Of a DNA stretch of 57,345 nt, positions 16,632-24,507 are shown one piece after another (position 1 is the stretch's first letter; each line of letters starts with the position of its first letter). A program made the translations under genes and the position numbers. The DNA is from Candidatus Rokuibacteriota bacterium. Lineage in GTDB: Bacteria > Methylomirabilota > Methylomirabilia > Rokubacteriales > CSP1-6. The stretch covers positions 1 through 57,345 of the forward strand of contig QHSL01000045.1 of the NCBI GenBank assembly GCA_003220435.1. Direction: 5' to 3'. The notes under the pieces were generated by a model. That model searched no databases and was not told where the DNA came from. It was given only the letters and a program-made list of their open reading frames with translations.

Positions 16632-17003
16632 ATGATTCTTCGCACGACATTGTTGATGCTGTTGACTTTGTTGCTGGCGGTAGCTCCGGCTCTGGCGAAG
16701 GGCGGAGGTGGTGGCGGAGGCGGTGGGGGCGGAGGTGGCAACGGCGCAGGCGCTGGTGCCGAGAACTCCTCCGTCGGGCATGGCGGCGGCAACGGTGGAG
16801 GCCACGGTCCGGCCGCGGCGAACGGCGTTTCGCCGGGCGCCGGTCGCGGGACCGCGCTGTCCAACCGCGGAAGCGCGCACCGCTCGGACACCGCGACCGA
16901 GAACTTGTCCGCGCCCACGCCCGGGAAGGCCGACCCAACGAGCGGTGTGACACCCGGATTCGGCCGGGTTGGGACCGTGCCGACGACGAGGGGGCACCAG
17001 TAG
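16632..17003 (+). CDS. Small secreted glycine-rich protein
   Basis: This 123-aa protein starts at ATG 16632, 5 nt after AGGAGG (16621-16626). The signal peptide (MILRTTLLMLLTLLLAVAPALA) is followed by an uninterrupted run of 13 glycines after 'AK', then a low-complexity Gly/Ala/His/Asn tract with 'GHGGGNGGGHG', and a Ser/Thr/Pro-rich tail. There is no catalytic domain. Such proteins may be envelope or matrix components, or bind metals through the His-Gly part. The gene is divergent from the Tat-type binding protein and ends 29 bp before a terminator-like hairpin. Confidence 0.7.
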   Translation: MILRTTLLMLLTLLLAVAPALAKGGGGGGGGGGGGGNGAGAGAENSSVGHGGGNGGGHGPAAANGVSPGAGRGTALSNRGSAHRSDTATENLSAPTPGKADPTSGVTPGFGRVGTVPTTRGHQ

Positions 17004-17032
17004 GCTCACGTTGACGCCGTAAGATAAGTCGA

Positions 17033-17064
17033 CAAACGGCCGGGGGTGGGCCCTCGGCCGTTTG
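17033..17064 (+). terminator. Terminator-like hairpin after the glycine-rich gene
   Basis: CAAACGGCCG (17033-17042) pairs perfectly with CGGCCGTTTG (17055-17064) across a 12-nt loop. Only a weak pyrimidine stretch follows (cttctcctg), so it is a GC-type rather than a classic U-tract terminator. Confidence 0.6.
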
Positions 17065-17124
17065 CTTCTCCTGCGCTGCGGTCCTCGCGGCGCGCCGATC
17101 AGACCGAGGGCGGTCCAAACAGGT

Positions 17125-17130
17125 TATATT
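17125..17130 (+). promoter_or_regulatory. -10 element placed for a leaderless CoA-transferase mRNA
   Basis: TATATT ends 7 nt before the ATG at 17138, and no Shine-Dalgarno sequence precedes that ATG. Transcription starting at the usual distance would begin at or next to the A of ATG. Confidence 0.4.
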
Positions 17131-17137
17131 CGGCCGC

Positions 17138-19717
17138 ATGCAAACCGACGACAGGCCCACCCGAGGGCCCCTCACGGGTATCCGCGTCATCGAGCTGGCT
17201 GACGAGCAGGCGGAGTACTGCGGGCTGACGCTGGCGGGTCTGGGCGCCGACGTCATCAAGGTGGAGCCGCCCGGCGGCAGCCCCACGCGTCGCATCGGTC
17301 CCTTCTATGGGGACCGGGAGGATCCGGAGCGCTCGCTGTTCTTCTGGCAGTACAACCGCGGGAAGCGCTCGATCGTGCTCGACCTGCGCCGGCGGGACGA
17401 TCGCGAGCGGTTCCGCGCGCTCGTCGCGACCGCCGACGTGCTGCTGGAGTCGACGCCGAAGGGAGAGCTCGACGCGCTCGGGCTCGGCGCGGCCGCGCTG
17501 CTGCGAGAGCTTCCCACCCTGATCGTCGCGCGGACGACGCCGTTCGGTGACGAGGGGCCGTGGGCGGGCTTCAAGGGCTCGGACCTGGTGCACCTGGCGC
17601 TCGGCGGCGTCATGATGAATTGCGGCTACGATCCGGCCCCCGGCGGTACGTACGATCTGCCCCCGATCGCTCCTCAGATGTGGCACGCCTTCCACATCGC
17701 CGGCGAGCAGCTCTCGGTGGCGATCATCGCCGCGCTGCTCTATCGCTGGCGGACGGGGCAGGGGCAGTACCTGTCGTGCGCGGTCCACGAGGCGGTGGCG
17801 AAGTCCACCGAGGTCGACCTGATGACGTGGGTGATGCGACGGGCGCTGGTACTGCGCCAGACCTGCCGTCACGCGCGCGAGAGCATCACGCCGCATCCGT
17901 CCATCGTGCACACGAAGGACGGCCGGTGGGTCATGGCGAACCTCGGGACGCGCCCCGGCGAGACCGAGCAGCTCATCAAGCTGCTCGAGCGCTACGGCAT
18001 GGACGCCGGCCTCGACGCGGAGAAACCCTCGTTGCCATCGAGCGGCCGCTTCGTTCCCGGCACCGGGCCGAGCACGGCGAAGCGGGATCACGGCATGGAG
18101 GCCGTGCAGCGCTTCGTGCGCGCGTTCACCTACGAGAACGTGCCATGGCGCGAGGCCCAGGAGGCGGGGATGCTCTGGGCGCCGCTGCGGAAGCCGCACG
18201 AGAACGCGATGGATCCGCACTGGCTCGCGCGAAGGAGCTGTACGGACGTCGAGCACCCCGAGCTCGGCCGCTCCTTCCGCTACGCCACGAGCAAGTGGCT
18301 GGCGACGCGTACGTCCTGGTCGGTCGGCCGCCGCGCGCCGCTCTTGAACGAGGACGAGAAGACCGTGGTCCTCCCGCGCGATCGCGTGCCCCTGATCGAC
18401 GCTGCGGCGCGTGCGCCCCGCAACGAGGCGCTCTCGCCTCACGGCAAGCCGTTCCCGCTCCACGGCATCCGCATCCTGGACTTCACGTGGTTCCTGGCGT
18501 CGGCCGGGGGCACGCGATTCCTGAGCGCCTTCGGCGCCGAGAGCATCAAGGTCGAGCTGAAGAGCCACCCGGACACCCGCATGGCCGCGATGGCGCCGGT
18601 CGGGGGTCGCGCGGCGCGCGACCTCGCAACGGGCCCGCTGCCGGGCGTGACCGACCCGGACATGGGCGGCCAGTTCAACAACAAGAACCCGGGCAAGCGC
18701 GGGATCTCGCTGAACGTGAGGCACCCGAAGGGTCTGGAGATCGCCCGGCATCTGGTGGCGATGTCCGACGTCGTCGCCGAAGGCTTCTCGCCGGGCGTCC
18801 TGGACAGCTGGGGACTGGGCTACGAGGCGCTGCGCGCGATCAAGCCGGACATCATCTACGTCCAGCAGTCCGGCATGGGCGCGCAGGGTACGTACGGCCG
18901 CTTCCGCACCGTCGGCCCGATCGCGAATTCCTTCTCCGGCCTGTCGGAGATGTCGGGGCTCCCGGAGCCGGCGATGCCGGCGGGGTGGGGATACTCCTAC
19001 CTCGACTGGATGGGTGCCTACAGCTTCGCGCTGGCCATGCTCACGGCCCTCCTTCATCGCGCGCGCACGGGCGAAGGACAGTGGGTCGACGCCTCGCAGT
19101 CGGAGGTCGGCCTCATGATCAGCGGCACGACGATCCTGGACTGGTCGGCGAACGGGCGGATCTGGTCACGCTATGGCAACCGCTCCCCGTACAAGCCGGC
19201 GGCACCTCACAACGTCTACGCGTGCGCCGGGGAAGATCGCTGGCTCGCCATCGCGTGCTTCACCGAAGCGGAGTGGCGCGCGATGGCCGGGGTCGCGGGA
19301 CACGGGGAATGGGCGAACGACGTCCGCTTCAAGGATCTCGCCGCGCGGCTCCGGCACCAGGACGCACTGGACACGCTCGTCGGCGGCTGGACCAAATCCC
19401 AGGATGCTTATCACGCGATGCTCGCGCTGCAGCGCGCCGGCGTGCCGGCCGGCGTGTGCCAGACCGCGGAGGATCGCTGCGACCACGATCCCCAGCTGGC
19501 GGCGCTCAAGTGGTTGACCGAAGTCACCGGCACGAAGATCGGACGGTGGCCGCTGGCCGAGGTGCCCGTCAAGATGAGCGAGAGCCCGGCCCACATCGGC
19601 GGGCGTCTCGACCGCGGCGCGCCCTGCTACGGCGAGGACAACGAGTACGTGTACGGCGAGCTGCTGGGGATGTCGTCTCAGGAGATCAAGGCTCTCGCCG
19701 ACGAGGGCGTGATCTGA
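17138..19717 (+). CDS. Double-domain class III CoA-transferase (CaiB/BaiF family)
   Basis: This 859-aa protein is about twice the usual length of about 400. Domain 1 begins 'GPLTGIRVIELADEQAEYCG' and domain 2 (from about 440) begins 'FPLHGIRILDFTWFLASAGG'. Each has the family core: 'GLGADVIKVEPP' versus 'AFGAESIKVELK', and 'RWRTGQGQYLSC' versus 'RARTGEGQWVDAS'. Family members move CoA between organic acids through an aspartyl intermediate. In domain 2 Asp623 (YLDWMGA) fits the catalytic position; the matching stretch of domain 1 (APQMWHAF, about 182-189) has no Asp. Domain 1 may therefore be structural, the pair acting as an internal pseudo-dimer. The acid substrate is unknown. The TGA is separated by 1 nt from the GTG of the next gene. 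Confidence 0.88.
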   Translation: MQTDDRPTRGPLTGIRVIELADEQAEYCGLTLAGLGADVIKVEPPGGSPTRRIGPFYGDREDPERSLFFWQYNRGKRSIVLDLRRRDDRERFRALVATADVLLESTPKGELDALGLGAAALLRELPTLIVARTTPFGDEGPWAGFKGSDLVHLALGGVMMNCGYDPAPGGTYDLPPIAPQMWHAFHIAGEQLSVAIIAALLYRWRTGQGQYLSCAVHEAVAKSTEVDLMTWVMRRALVLRQTCRHARESITPHPSIVHTKDGRWVMANLGTRPGETEQLIKLLERYGMDAGLDAEKPSLPSSGRFVPGTGPSTAKRDHGMEAVQRFVRAFTYENVPWREAQEAGMLWAPLRKPHENAMDPHWLARRSCTDVEHPELGRSFRYATSKWLATRTSWSVGRRAPLLNEDEKTVVLPRDRVPLIDAAARAPRNEALSPHGKPFPLHGIRILDFTWFLASAGGTRFLSAFGAESIKVELKSHPDTRMAAMAPVGGRAARDLATGPLPGVTDPDMGGQFNNKNPGKRGISLNVRHPKGLEIARHLVAMSDVVAEGFSPGVLDSWGLGYEALRAIKPDIIYVQQSGMGAQGTYGRFRTVGPIANSFSGLSEMSGLPEPAMPAGWGYSYLDWMGAYSFALAMLTALLHRARTGEGQWVDASQSEVGLMISGTTILDWSANGRIWSRYGNRSPYKPAAPHNVYACAGEDRWLAIACFTEAEWRAMAGVAGHGEWANDVRFKDLAARLRHQDALDTLVGGWTKSQDAYHAMLALQRAGVPAGVCQTAEDRCDHDPQLAALKWLTEVTGTKIGRWPLAEVPVKMSESPAHIGGRLDRGAPCYGEDNEYVYGELLGMSSQEIKALADEGVI

Positions 19718-19718
19718 G

Positions 19719-22061
19719 GTGCGCTTCGAGGCACCGCCCCTGAGATCTGCACCCGCTCATCCGCCGCGTGCGCCGCAAGATTTGCTCGAGGCGACGCAGA
19801 ATGTGTTCGCCCTCTCGGTCAAGGACCTGCTCGAGGCCCGGGACCTGTACCACAATCACCTGCTGCACAAGCAGAACGTCGTCGGCACCGCGATCGGGCT
19901 CTACTTCCGCCGCCGCCGAGATCGCAAGTCGTACCTCAAGATGTCGCCGAGGGATCGTGCGCGCGACGAGCAGCTGTCCAAGGGGGAACGCACGTTCCAG
20001 AACTCCAGCGTCAAGGACAGCTCGTGGCCGTGCGTCCTGGTCTTCGTCTCGCAGTGGATTCGCCGCAGTGACTTCGGCACCGGAAAGAAGCTGAATCCGC
20101 GGCACATCATTCCGCCCGCGCTCTACCTGCCGGACGGCCGGGTGGTGCCGGTCTGCGTCATGAAGGTCAGTCCCAGCATCGCCCGACCGGCGCCGCTCGC
20201 CCGGCTGAGCTGGCCGACGTCGATGATGGGCGGCGGCTTCCCGCTGGTCTGCGAAGTCCAGGGACAGGAGCGGGTGGCCAGCGTCGGATGCCTGGTCACC
20301 GATGGCCACAACACGTACGCGCTCAGCAACCGTCACGTCACCGGCCCGGCCGGCGTCCCGGTGTTCACGGAGCTTCGAGGCACTCGGGTGGAGATCGGAC
20401 GATCCAGTGAGAAGCAGCTGACCCGCCTGCCGTTCAGTGAGGCGTACCCCCAGTACCCGGGCAGCCGGACCTTCCTCAACGTCGACGTCGGCCTGATCGA
20501 CGTGAACGACGTCAACGACTGGACGTCACAGGTCTATGGCCTTGGACCGATCGGCGAGCTGGCGGATCTCAGCGAACAGAACATCAGCCTGCGGTTGATC
20601 GATGAGGACGTGGTGGCGTATGGAGCCGCCTCCGGCAAGCTCCGCGGAAAGATCAAGGCGCTCTTCTATCGGTACAAGTCGGTGGGCGGCTATGACTACG
20701 TCGCCGATTTCCTGATCGCGCCCGATCCCACGTCGACGCGCCAGACCCTCTCCGGAGACTCGGGCACGGTTTGGCACGTGCCGGCGACCGAAACGTCACC
20801 GCCTCGGCCGCTGGCCATCGAGTGGGGCGCCCAGACGTTGTTGAGCGGCGTGGGCGAACAGCCGCTCAGCTTTGCCCTGGCCACGAGCCTGAGCACCGTC
20901 TGTCGGCGGCTCGACGTGGAGCTCGTGCGTGAGCACAACACCGGCGCCGCGCCGTTCTGGGGAGTCACCGGACACTACAGCATCGCCACGTTCGCGATCG
21001 ACGCCGCCCGCATCGCCAAGGTGAAGAAGCTGATGTCGCTCAACCGCGCCCGCATCAGCTTCGACGCGTCCAACATCGATCCGGAGATCCTGGCGGACCA
21101 GATGCGGGAGGCGAAGAAGAACGGCAGCTTCGTCCCGCTTGCCGATGTGCCCGATGTCATCTGGAAGCAGTTCAAGAATTCCGTGGACGGCGGCCGCGAT
21201 CCGGTCCCGCGCAAGGGGCCCGAACACCCGACGCACTTCGCCGATATCGATCAGCCGCGCGCCGACGGCAAGACGCTGCGCGCCTTGTCGCTCGCCAATC
21301 CCGCCAACGTCAGCGTCGCCTTCTGGCGCGCGTTCTATACGAGCCTGGGCCATACGGACTCGAGGAGCCGGGGCCTGCTCCCGTTTCGCGTCTGGCAGTT
21401 CTTCGACGCGATGGTCGCCGCGGTGAAGGCCAAGCAGCTCAATCGGTTCGTCTGCGCAGCGGGCATCCTCTCGCATTACGTGGGCGACGCCTGTCAGCCC
21501 CTGCATGGGTCCATGTTCGCCGACGGATTCCAGGACCAGGCGCAGACCGTGCCGATGACCCACCGCGACGGGACGCCCGGAACGAAGCAAGTGTGGCCGG
21601 GCATGGGCATCCACTCGGCCTACGAGTCGGCCATGATCGACCGAAAGGCGGTGAGCCTGCTGGCCGGCCTCCAGACCAGGGTGACACAGCTCGCCGCGCT
21701 TCCGCGGGTCGCGAACGGCCACGAAGCGGCCGTGGCGATCGTCGGGCTCATGGAGCGCAGCGCCGTGCGCCTGCCCCCGAGTGTGCTGATCAACGAGTAC
21801 ATCGGGCTTGGCGGCGGAAAGTCTGCCGCAGCGCTCGACGGATTGTGGACGAAATTCGGCCCGGCGACGATCGAGACCATGGCGGACGGCGCCAACGTGC
21901 TCGCGATGCTGTGGGACAGCGCCTGGGCGGCCGGGAACGGAAGCGCGATCGTCCAGAGCTCCCTGAAGATCATCACGAAGCCCGCGCTGAAGGCCCTGTA
22001 CACGAAGGCGGACTTCGTCGAGTCGCTGGACCTCGACGCCATCGGGCCGAGTCTGGTCTAG
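19719..22061 (+). CDS. Trypsin-like serine protease fused to a zinc phospholipase C/S1-P1-like domain
   Basis: This 780-aa protein starts with GTG at 19719, 1 nt after the CoA-transferase stop. The N-terminal half (about 45-400) has a chymotrypsin-type triad: His206 (ALSNRHVTGP), Asp256 (FLNVDVGLID) and Ser348 (TLSGDSGTVW). The C-terminal half (about 500-780) carries zinc ligands of the phospholipase C/S1-P1 nuclease superfamily: His506/Asp509 (HFADID), His586-x3-Asp590-x5-His596 (HYVGDACQPLH) and His632-x3-Glu636 (HSAYE). The Glu is as in Bacillus cereus PLC; S1-P1 nucleases have Asp. There is no signal peptide, so it should be cytosolic unless exported otherwise. The combination suggests a toxin-like or defence-like effector in which proteolysis controls a lipase or nuclease (inference). 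Confidence 0.8.
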   Translation: MRFEAPPLRSAPAHPPRAPQDLLEATQNVFALSVKDLLEARDLYHNHLLHKQNVVGTAIGLYFRRRRDRKSYLKMSPRDRARDEQLSKGERTFQNSSVKDSSWPCVLVFVSQWIRRSDFGTGKKLNPRHIIPPALYLPDGRVVPVCVMKVSPSIARPAPLARLSWPTSMMGGGFPLVCEVQGQERVASVGCLVTDGHNTYALSNRHVTGPAGVPVFTELRGTRVEIGRSSEKQLTRLPFSEAYPQYPGSRTFLNVDVGLIDVNDVNDWTSQVYGLGPIGELADLSEQNISLRLIDEDVVAYGAASGKLRGKIKALFYRYKSVGGYDYVADFLIAPDPTSTRQTLSGDSGTVWHVPATETSPPRPLAIEWGAQTLLSGVGEQPLSFALATSLSTVCRRLDVELVREHNTGAAPFWGVTGHYSIATFAIDAARIAKVKKLMSLNRARISFDASNIDPEILADQMREAKKNGSFVPLADVPDVIWKQFKNSVDGGRDPVPRKGPEHPTHFADIDQPRADGKTLRALSLANPANVSVAFWRAFYTSLGHTDSRSRGLLPFRVWQFFDAMVAAVKAKQLNRFVCAAGILSHYVGDACQPLHGSMFADGFQDQAQTVPMTHRDGTPGTKQVWPGMGIHSAYESAMIDRKAVSLLAGLQTRVTQLAALPRVANGHEAAVAIVGLMERSAVRLPPSVLINEYIGLGGGKSAAALDGLWTKFGPATIETMADGANVLAMLWDSAWAAGNGSAIVQSSLKIITKPALKALYTKADFVESLDLDAIGPSLV

Positions 22062-22516
22062 CTCGACCGCGATTTGGCCACGAGCTCCCGGAGCCGGTCG
22101 TACACCTCACGCGGGTCCTGGACGCCGCGCAGGCGGTAGTGCGGCGCCGACTGGTCGGTCGAGGTCACGATGATGTCGCCGACACCCGCGAGCCGGTTCA
22201 CGACCGACTGGGCGAGCCCGAGGTCCCGCACGCGGAAGAGCTGGATGTTTTCGATTCGCCGGGAGATAACGCCCGACTCCACCTCGAGCGAATCCGGGAA
22301 CAGCCGGTACTCGGTGCTGAAGCGGACCAGCCAGCTGTACAGGAGGCCAACCAGGATCGGAGCGAGCCCAGCCAGGAAGACGGTCGGGCGACTGACCGAG
22401 ATCCCCTTGGAGGAGAACCCGACAACCCAGATCAGCGCGCCGATGGCTCCGAGCACCGCGTAGAGCCCCCAGAAGCTTTTGAGCGATGTGTGGCGCTCCA
22501 GAACCGGGCTCTCCAC
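22058..22516 (-). CDS. Membrane protein with bacterial PH domain (YdbT/bPH2-like)
   Basis: This 152-aa protein has a GTG start at 22516 with GGAGG 10 nt upstream. Two membrane helices lie at about 14-34 and 45-65, followed by a bPH_2 domain: 'TEYRLFPDSLEVESGVISRRIENIQLFRVRDLGL', split over about 68-101, then 'VGDIIVTSTDQ' and 'RLRGVQDPREVYDRL'. The family is membrane-associated and of unknown reaction. It overlaps the convergent fusion gene by 4 bp and follows the thiolase gene by 25 bp, so it is probably in the thiolase operon. Confidence 0.85.
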   Translation of the reverse strand: MESPVLERHTSLKSFWGLYAVLGAIGALIWVVGFSSKGISVSRPTVFLAGLAPILVGLLYSWLVRFSTEYRLFPDSLEVESGVISRRIENIQLFRVRDLGLAQSVVNRLAGVGDIIVTSTDQSAPHYRLRGVQDPREVYDRLRELVAKSRSS

Positions 22517-22541
22517 CGTTGCTTGCCTCCAGGCTCAGCGG

Positions 22542-23726
22542 TCAGTAAGGTTCGCGCACGAAGATGAAGGTGGTGCCCTGCACGATGGGGGCGCTGGCGC
22601 CGACGAACGAGACGTTGACATCCTTGACCTGGCGCTCGCCGGCCCGCCCCGACGCCTGCAGCGCCCCCTCGATGATGTGCCAGAGCCCATGGATGCGTCC
22701 CGTGCTCAGGCTCCCGCCGAAGGTGTTCAGTGGGAGCTCGCCGTCCAGCTCCATGCGTCCATCCTGGATGAAGTCCAACGCTTCGCCCTCTTTGCAGAAC
22801 CCGTACGACTCGAGGCCGTAGATGACCGAGGCAGAGAACCCGTCGTAGATCTGCGCCACGTCGACGTCCTTCGGGGAGAAGCCTGAGCGCTCCCAGGTGA
22901 GGCGCGACGAGCTGCGGCCGCCCTCCATGTAGCTGCTCAGGCTCCCGATGCGTCCCGCCACCTCGAAGGCGAGCCGCTGGCCGTAGCCCGCGAGGTACGC
23001 GGGGCGCGGCCGCAGATCACGCGCGCGGTCGGCGGTGGTGAGCACGATGGCCACCGCTCCTTGCACCGGGATGTCGCAGTCGTAGAGACAGAACGGGTAC
23101 GCGACCATCCGGGACTTCAGGTAGTCCTCGCGCGTGAGCGGCTGCCCGCAGAAGTAGGCGTGAGGATTCTTGTGCGAATGGCGGCGCTGGGTCACGGCGA
23201 GCGTGGCCATCTTCTCCCGATTCTGGTTGTGGCGCTCGAGCCAGCGCGTGTACGCCACCGCCATCCCCTGTCCGGGGCCGCCGAATCCGTAAGGCGCCGT
23301 GAACTGCGTCGGGCCGTTGGCGTGGGTGCCCGGCAGGTTCTGGTAGGTGCCTTTGGGATTGTGCATCGCGCGCCAGACCACCGCGTACCGGCACACTCCC
23401 GCGAGCAGCGCGTTGGCGGCCTGCTGGACCGCGCCGCCGATGTTCACCGTCTCCACCTGGACGTGCCAGCTCAAGTTCGGGAGCTTCAGCATCGCCATCA
23501 TGCAGTTGACGGACACGATCGTGACGCCGTCCACCACCGCGTGCCCCGTCGCCGGCAACTCCGGATACGTCGCCAACCCATCGATGTCCGACATGGCGAG
23601 GCCGGAATCTTCCACGGCGCCCTTGACCGCCTCGAGCGCATGCGCGGCCAGGGGGACCTCGGCCGAGCGTGTCACGCGAGAGAAGCCCACGCCGCTCAGG
23701 GCGACCTTGCACCGGTGCTCCCACAT
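22542..23726 (-). CDS. Thiolase-like acyl-CoA acetyltransferase (SCP-x/non-decarboxylating type)
   Basis: This 394-aa protein has a thiolase fold of the sterol-carrier-protein-X-like branch: 'ALSGVGFSRVTRSAEVPLAA', 'VETVNIGGAVQQAANALLAG', 'DVDVAQIYDGFSASVIYGLE' and 'LPLNTFGGSLSTGRIHG'. The position of the nucleophilic Cys of classic thiolases lies in 'ETVNIGGA', which has no cysteine, as in many members that need a DUF35 partner. Such a partner is the next gene upstream. Carbon-carbon bond cleavage or formation on a CoA thioester is the probable role. AAGGAG precedes ATG 23726, and a copy of the 50-bp leader element lies 28 nt upstream. Confidence 0.85.
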   Translation of the reverse strand: MWEHRCKVALSGVGFSRVTRSAEVPLAAHALEAVKGAVEDSGLAMSDIDGLATYPELPATGHAVVDGVTIVSVNCMMAMLKLPNLSWHVQVETVNIGGAVQQAANALLAGVCRYAVVWRAMHNPKGTYQNLPGTHANGPTQFTAPYGFGGPGQGMAVAYTRWLERHNQNREKMATLAVTQRRHSHKNPHAYFCGQPLTREDYLKSRMVAYPFCLYDCDIPVQGAVAIVLTTADRARDLRPRPAYLAGYGQRLAFEVAGRIGSLSSYMEGGRSSSRLTWERSGFSPKDVDVAQIYDGFSASVIYGLESYGFCKEGEALDFIQDGRMELDGELPLNTFGGSLSTGRIHGLWHIIEGALQASGRAGERQVKDVNVSFVGASAPIVQGTTFIFVREPY

Positions 23727-23754
23727 GCGGCCGATCTCCTTGATTTGTAGTCGT

Positions 23755-23804
23755 GCGCCTCAGCCGGCGGGGCCCCAGCCCCGCGACGGCTTGCGGCGCG
23801 CACC
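23755..23804 (-). repeat. 50-bp leader element, copy A (upstream of the thiolase gene)
   Basis: This copy lies between the OB-fold gene and the thiolase gene and ends 28 nt before the thiolase ATG. Read in the direction of the gene it contains the hairpin GCGGGGC-TGGG-GCCCCGC. It differs from copy C (57175-57224) at 2 of 50 positions. The strand given is that of the downstream gene. Confidence 0.75.
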
Positions 23805-23810
23805 ACGCGA

Positions 23811-24251
23811 CTACGTCGTGTCGCGCGCCAGTAGGAACTGCGGCAGCGTGATGTCGTCGTTCAGCGGCTCGAAGACGACCTCCACGCGACGTCCGACCTT
23901 CGCCTCGGTGTACGGAGCCTCCAGAAGATTCGCGGCCAGCAGGGCTCCGGGTGCGTCGTCGAGCTCCACGATGATGGACGCGTAGGGAATGGCCGCCGCG
24001 AATCGTCGGTCACCGGCGTGGTACATGATCGTGTAGGCGTAGATCGCGCCCTTGCCGCTGACGGGTTCGAACTTGAGATCGATCGCCATGCACTTCACAC
24101 AGGTCGCGTACGGCGGATGCTGGAAGGCCCCGCACGCCTGGCAGCGCTGCAGGGCCAGTACTCCCTGTCTGGCCGAGTCCCAGAAGGGCCTGGTCAGCTC
24201 GTTCGGGACGGGAATGGGCCTGGTCACCGCGCTCCAGTCGCTCATCGTCAT
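23811..24251 (-). CDS. OB-fold zinc-ribbon protein (DUF35/ChsH2-like), thiolase partner
   Basis: This 146-aa protein has a rubredoxin-like zinc ribbon, Cys37-x2-Cys40 and Cys51-x2-Cys54, followed by an OB-fold ('GKGAIYAYTIMYHAG', 'YASIIVELDDAPGALLAANL', 'GRRVEVVFEPL'). DUF35 proteins form obligate complexes with SCP-x-like thiolases or act in hydratase heteromers in steroid and acyl-CoA degradation. It lies directly upstream of the thiolase gene on the same strand. ATG 24251 has AAGGA 7 nt upstream; ATG 24245 is an alternative. Confidence 0.88.
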   Translation of the reverse strand: MTMSDWSAVTRPIPVPNELTRPFWDSARQGVLALQRCQACGAFQHPPYATCVKCMAIDLKFEPVSGKGAIYAYTIMYHAGDRRFAAAIPYASIIVELDDAPGALLAANLLEAPYTEAKVGRRVEVVFEPLNDDITLPQFLLARDTT

Positions 24252-24426
24252 GGTCTGGTCCTTCCGAGCCGGCTCTACCGCTCGACCCGGGAGCCAGGAT
24301 GTTGGCCACGGGAAGCCATGTCAAGTCCACGGCGCGTTACAATGCCCCGACTCCCATCAATTCCAGCGAGGTGGCGCATGACGCTCGGCCGAGTGACGGG
24401 TCAACGCCGGTCCCTGAGACCCTCGG

Positions 24427-24456
24427 TTGACAAGGGGTGATCCGCGTTTCTATAGT
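24427..24456 (+). promoter_or_regulatory. Sigma70-type promoter of the second Liv operon
   Basis: TTGACA (24427-24432), an 18-nt spacer and TATAGT (24451-24456) form the best housekeeping promoter seen in the window. It lies about 50 nt upstream of the binding-protein start. Confidence 0.65.
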
Positions 24457-24507
24457 CCGCGTGCGCAAGGGTCCCTGAACCGACCTCGAACCCATGGAGG
24501 GGCGACG

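Noticed and set aside
24379-24441. Short ORF (20 codons) with a fair ribosome-binding site and TACAAT upstream, before the second Liv operon
   Set aside because: It overlaps the strong -35 of the Liv promoter, has no recognisable content and is too short to support without conservation.
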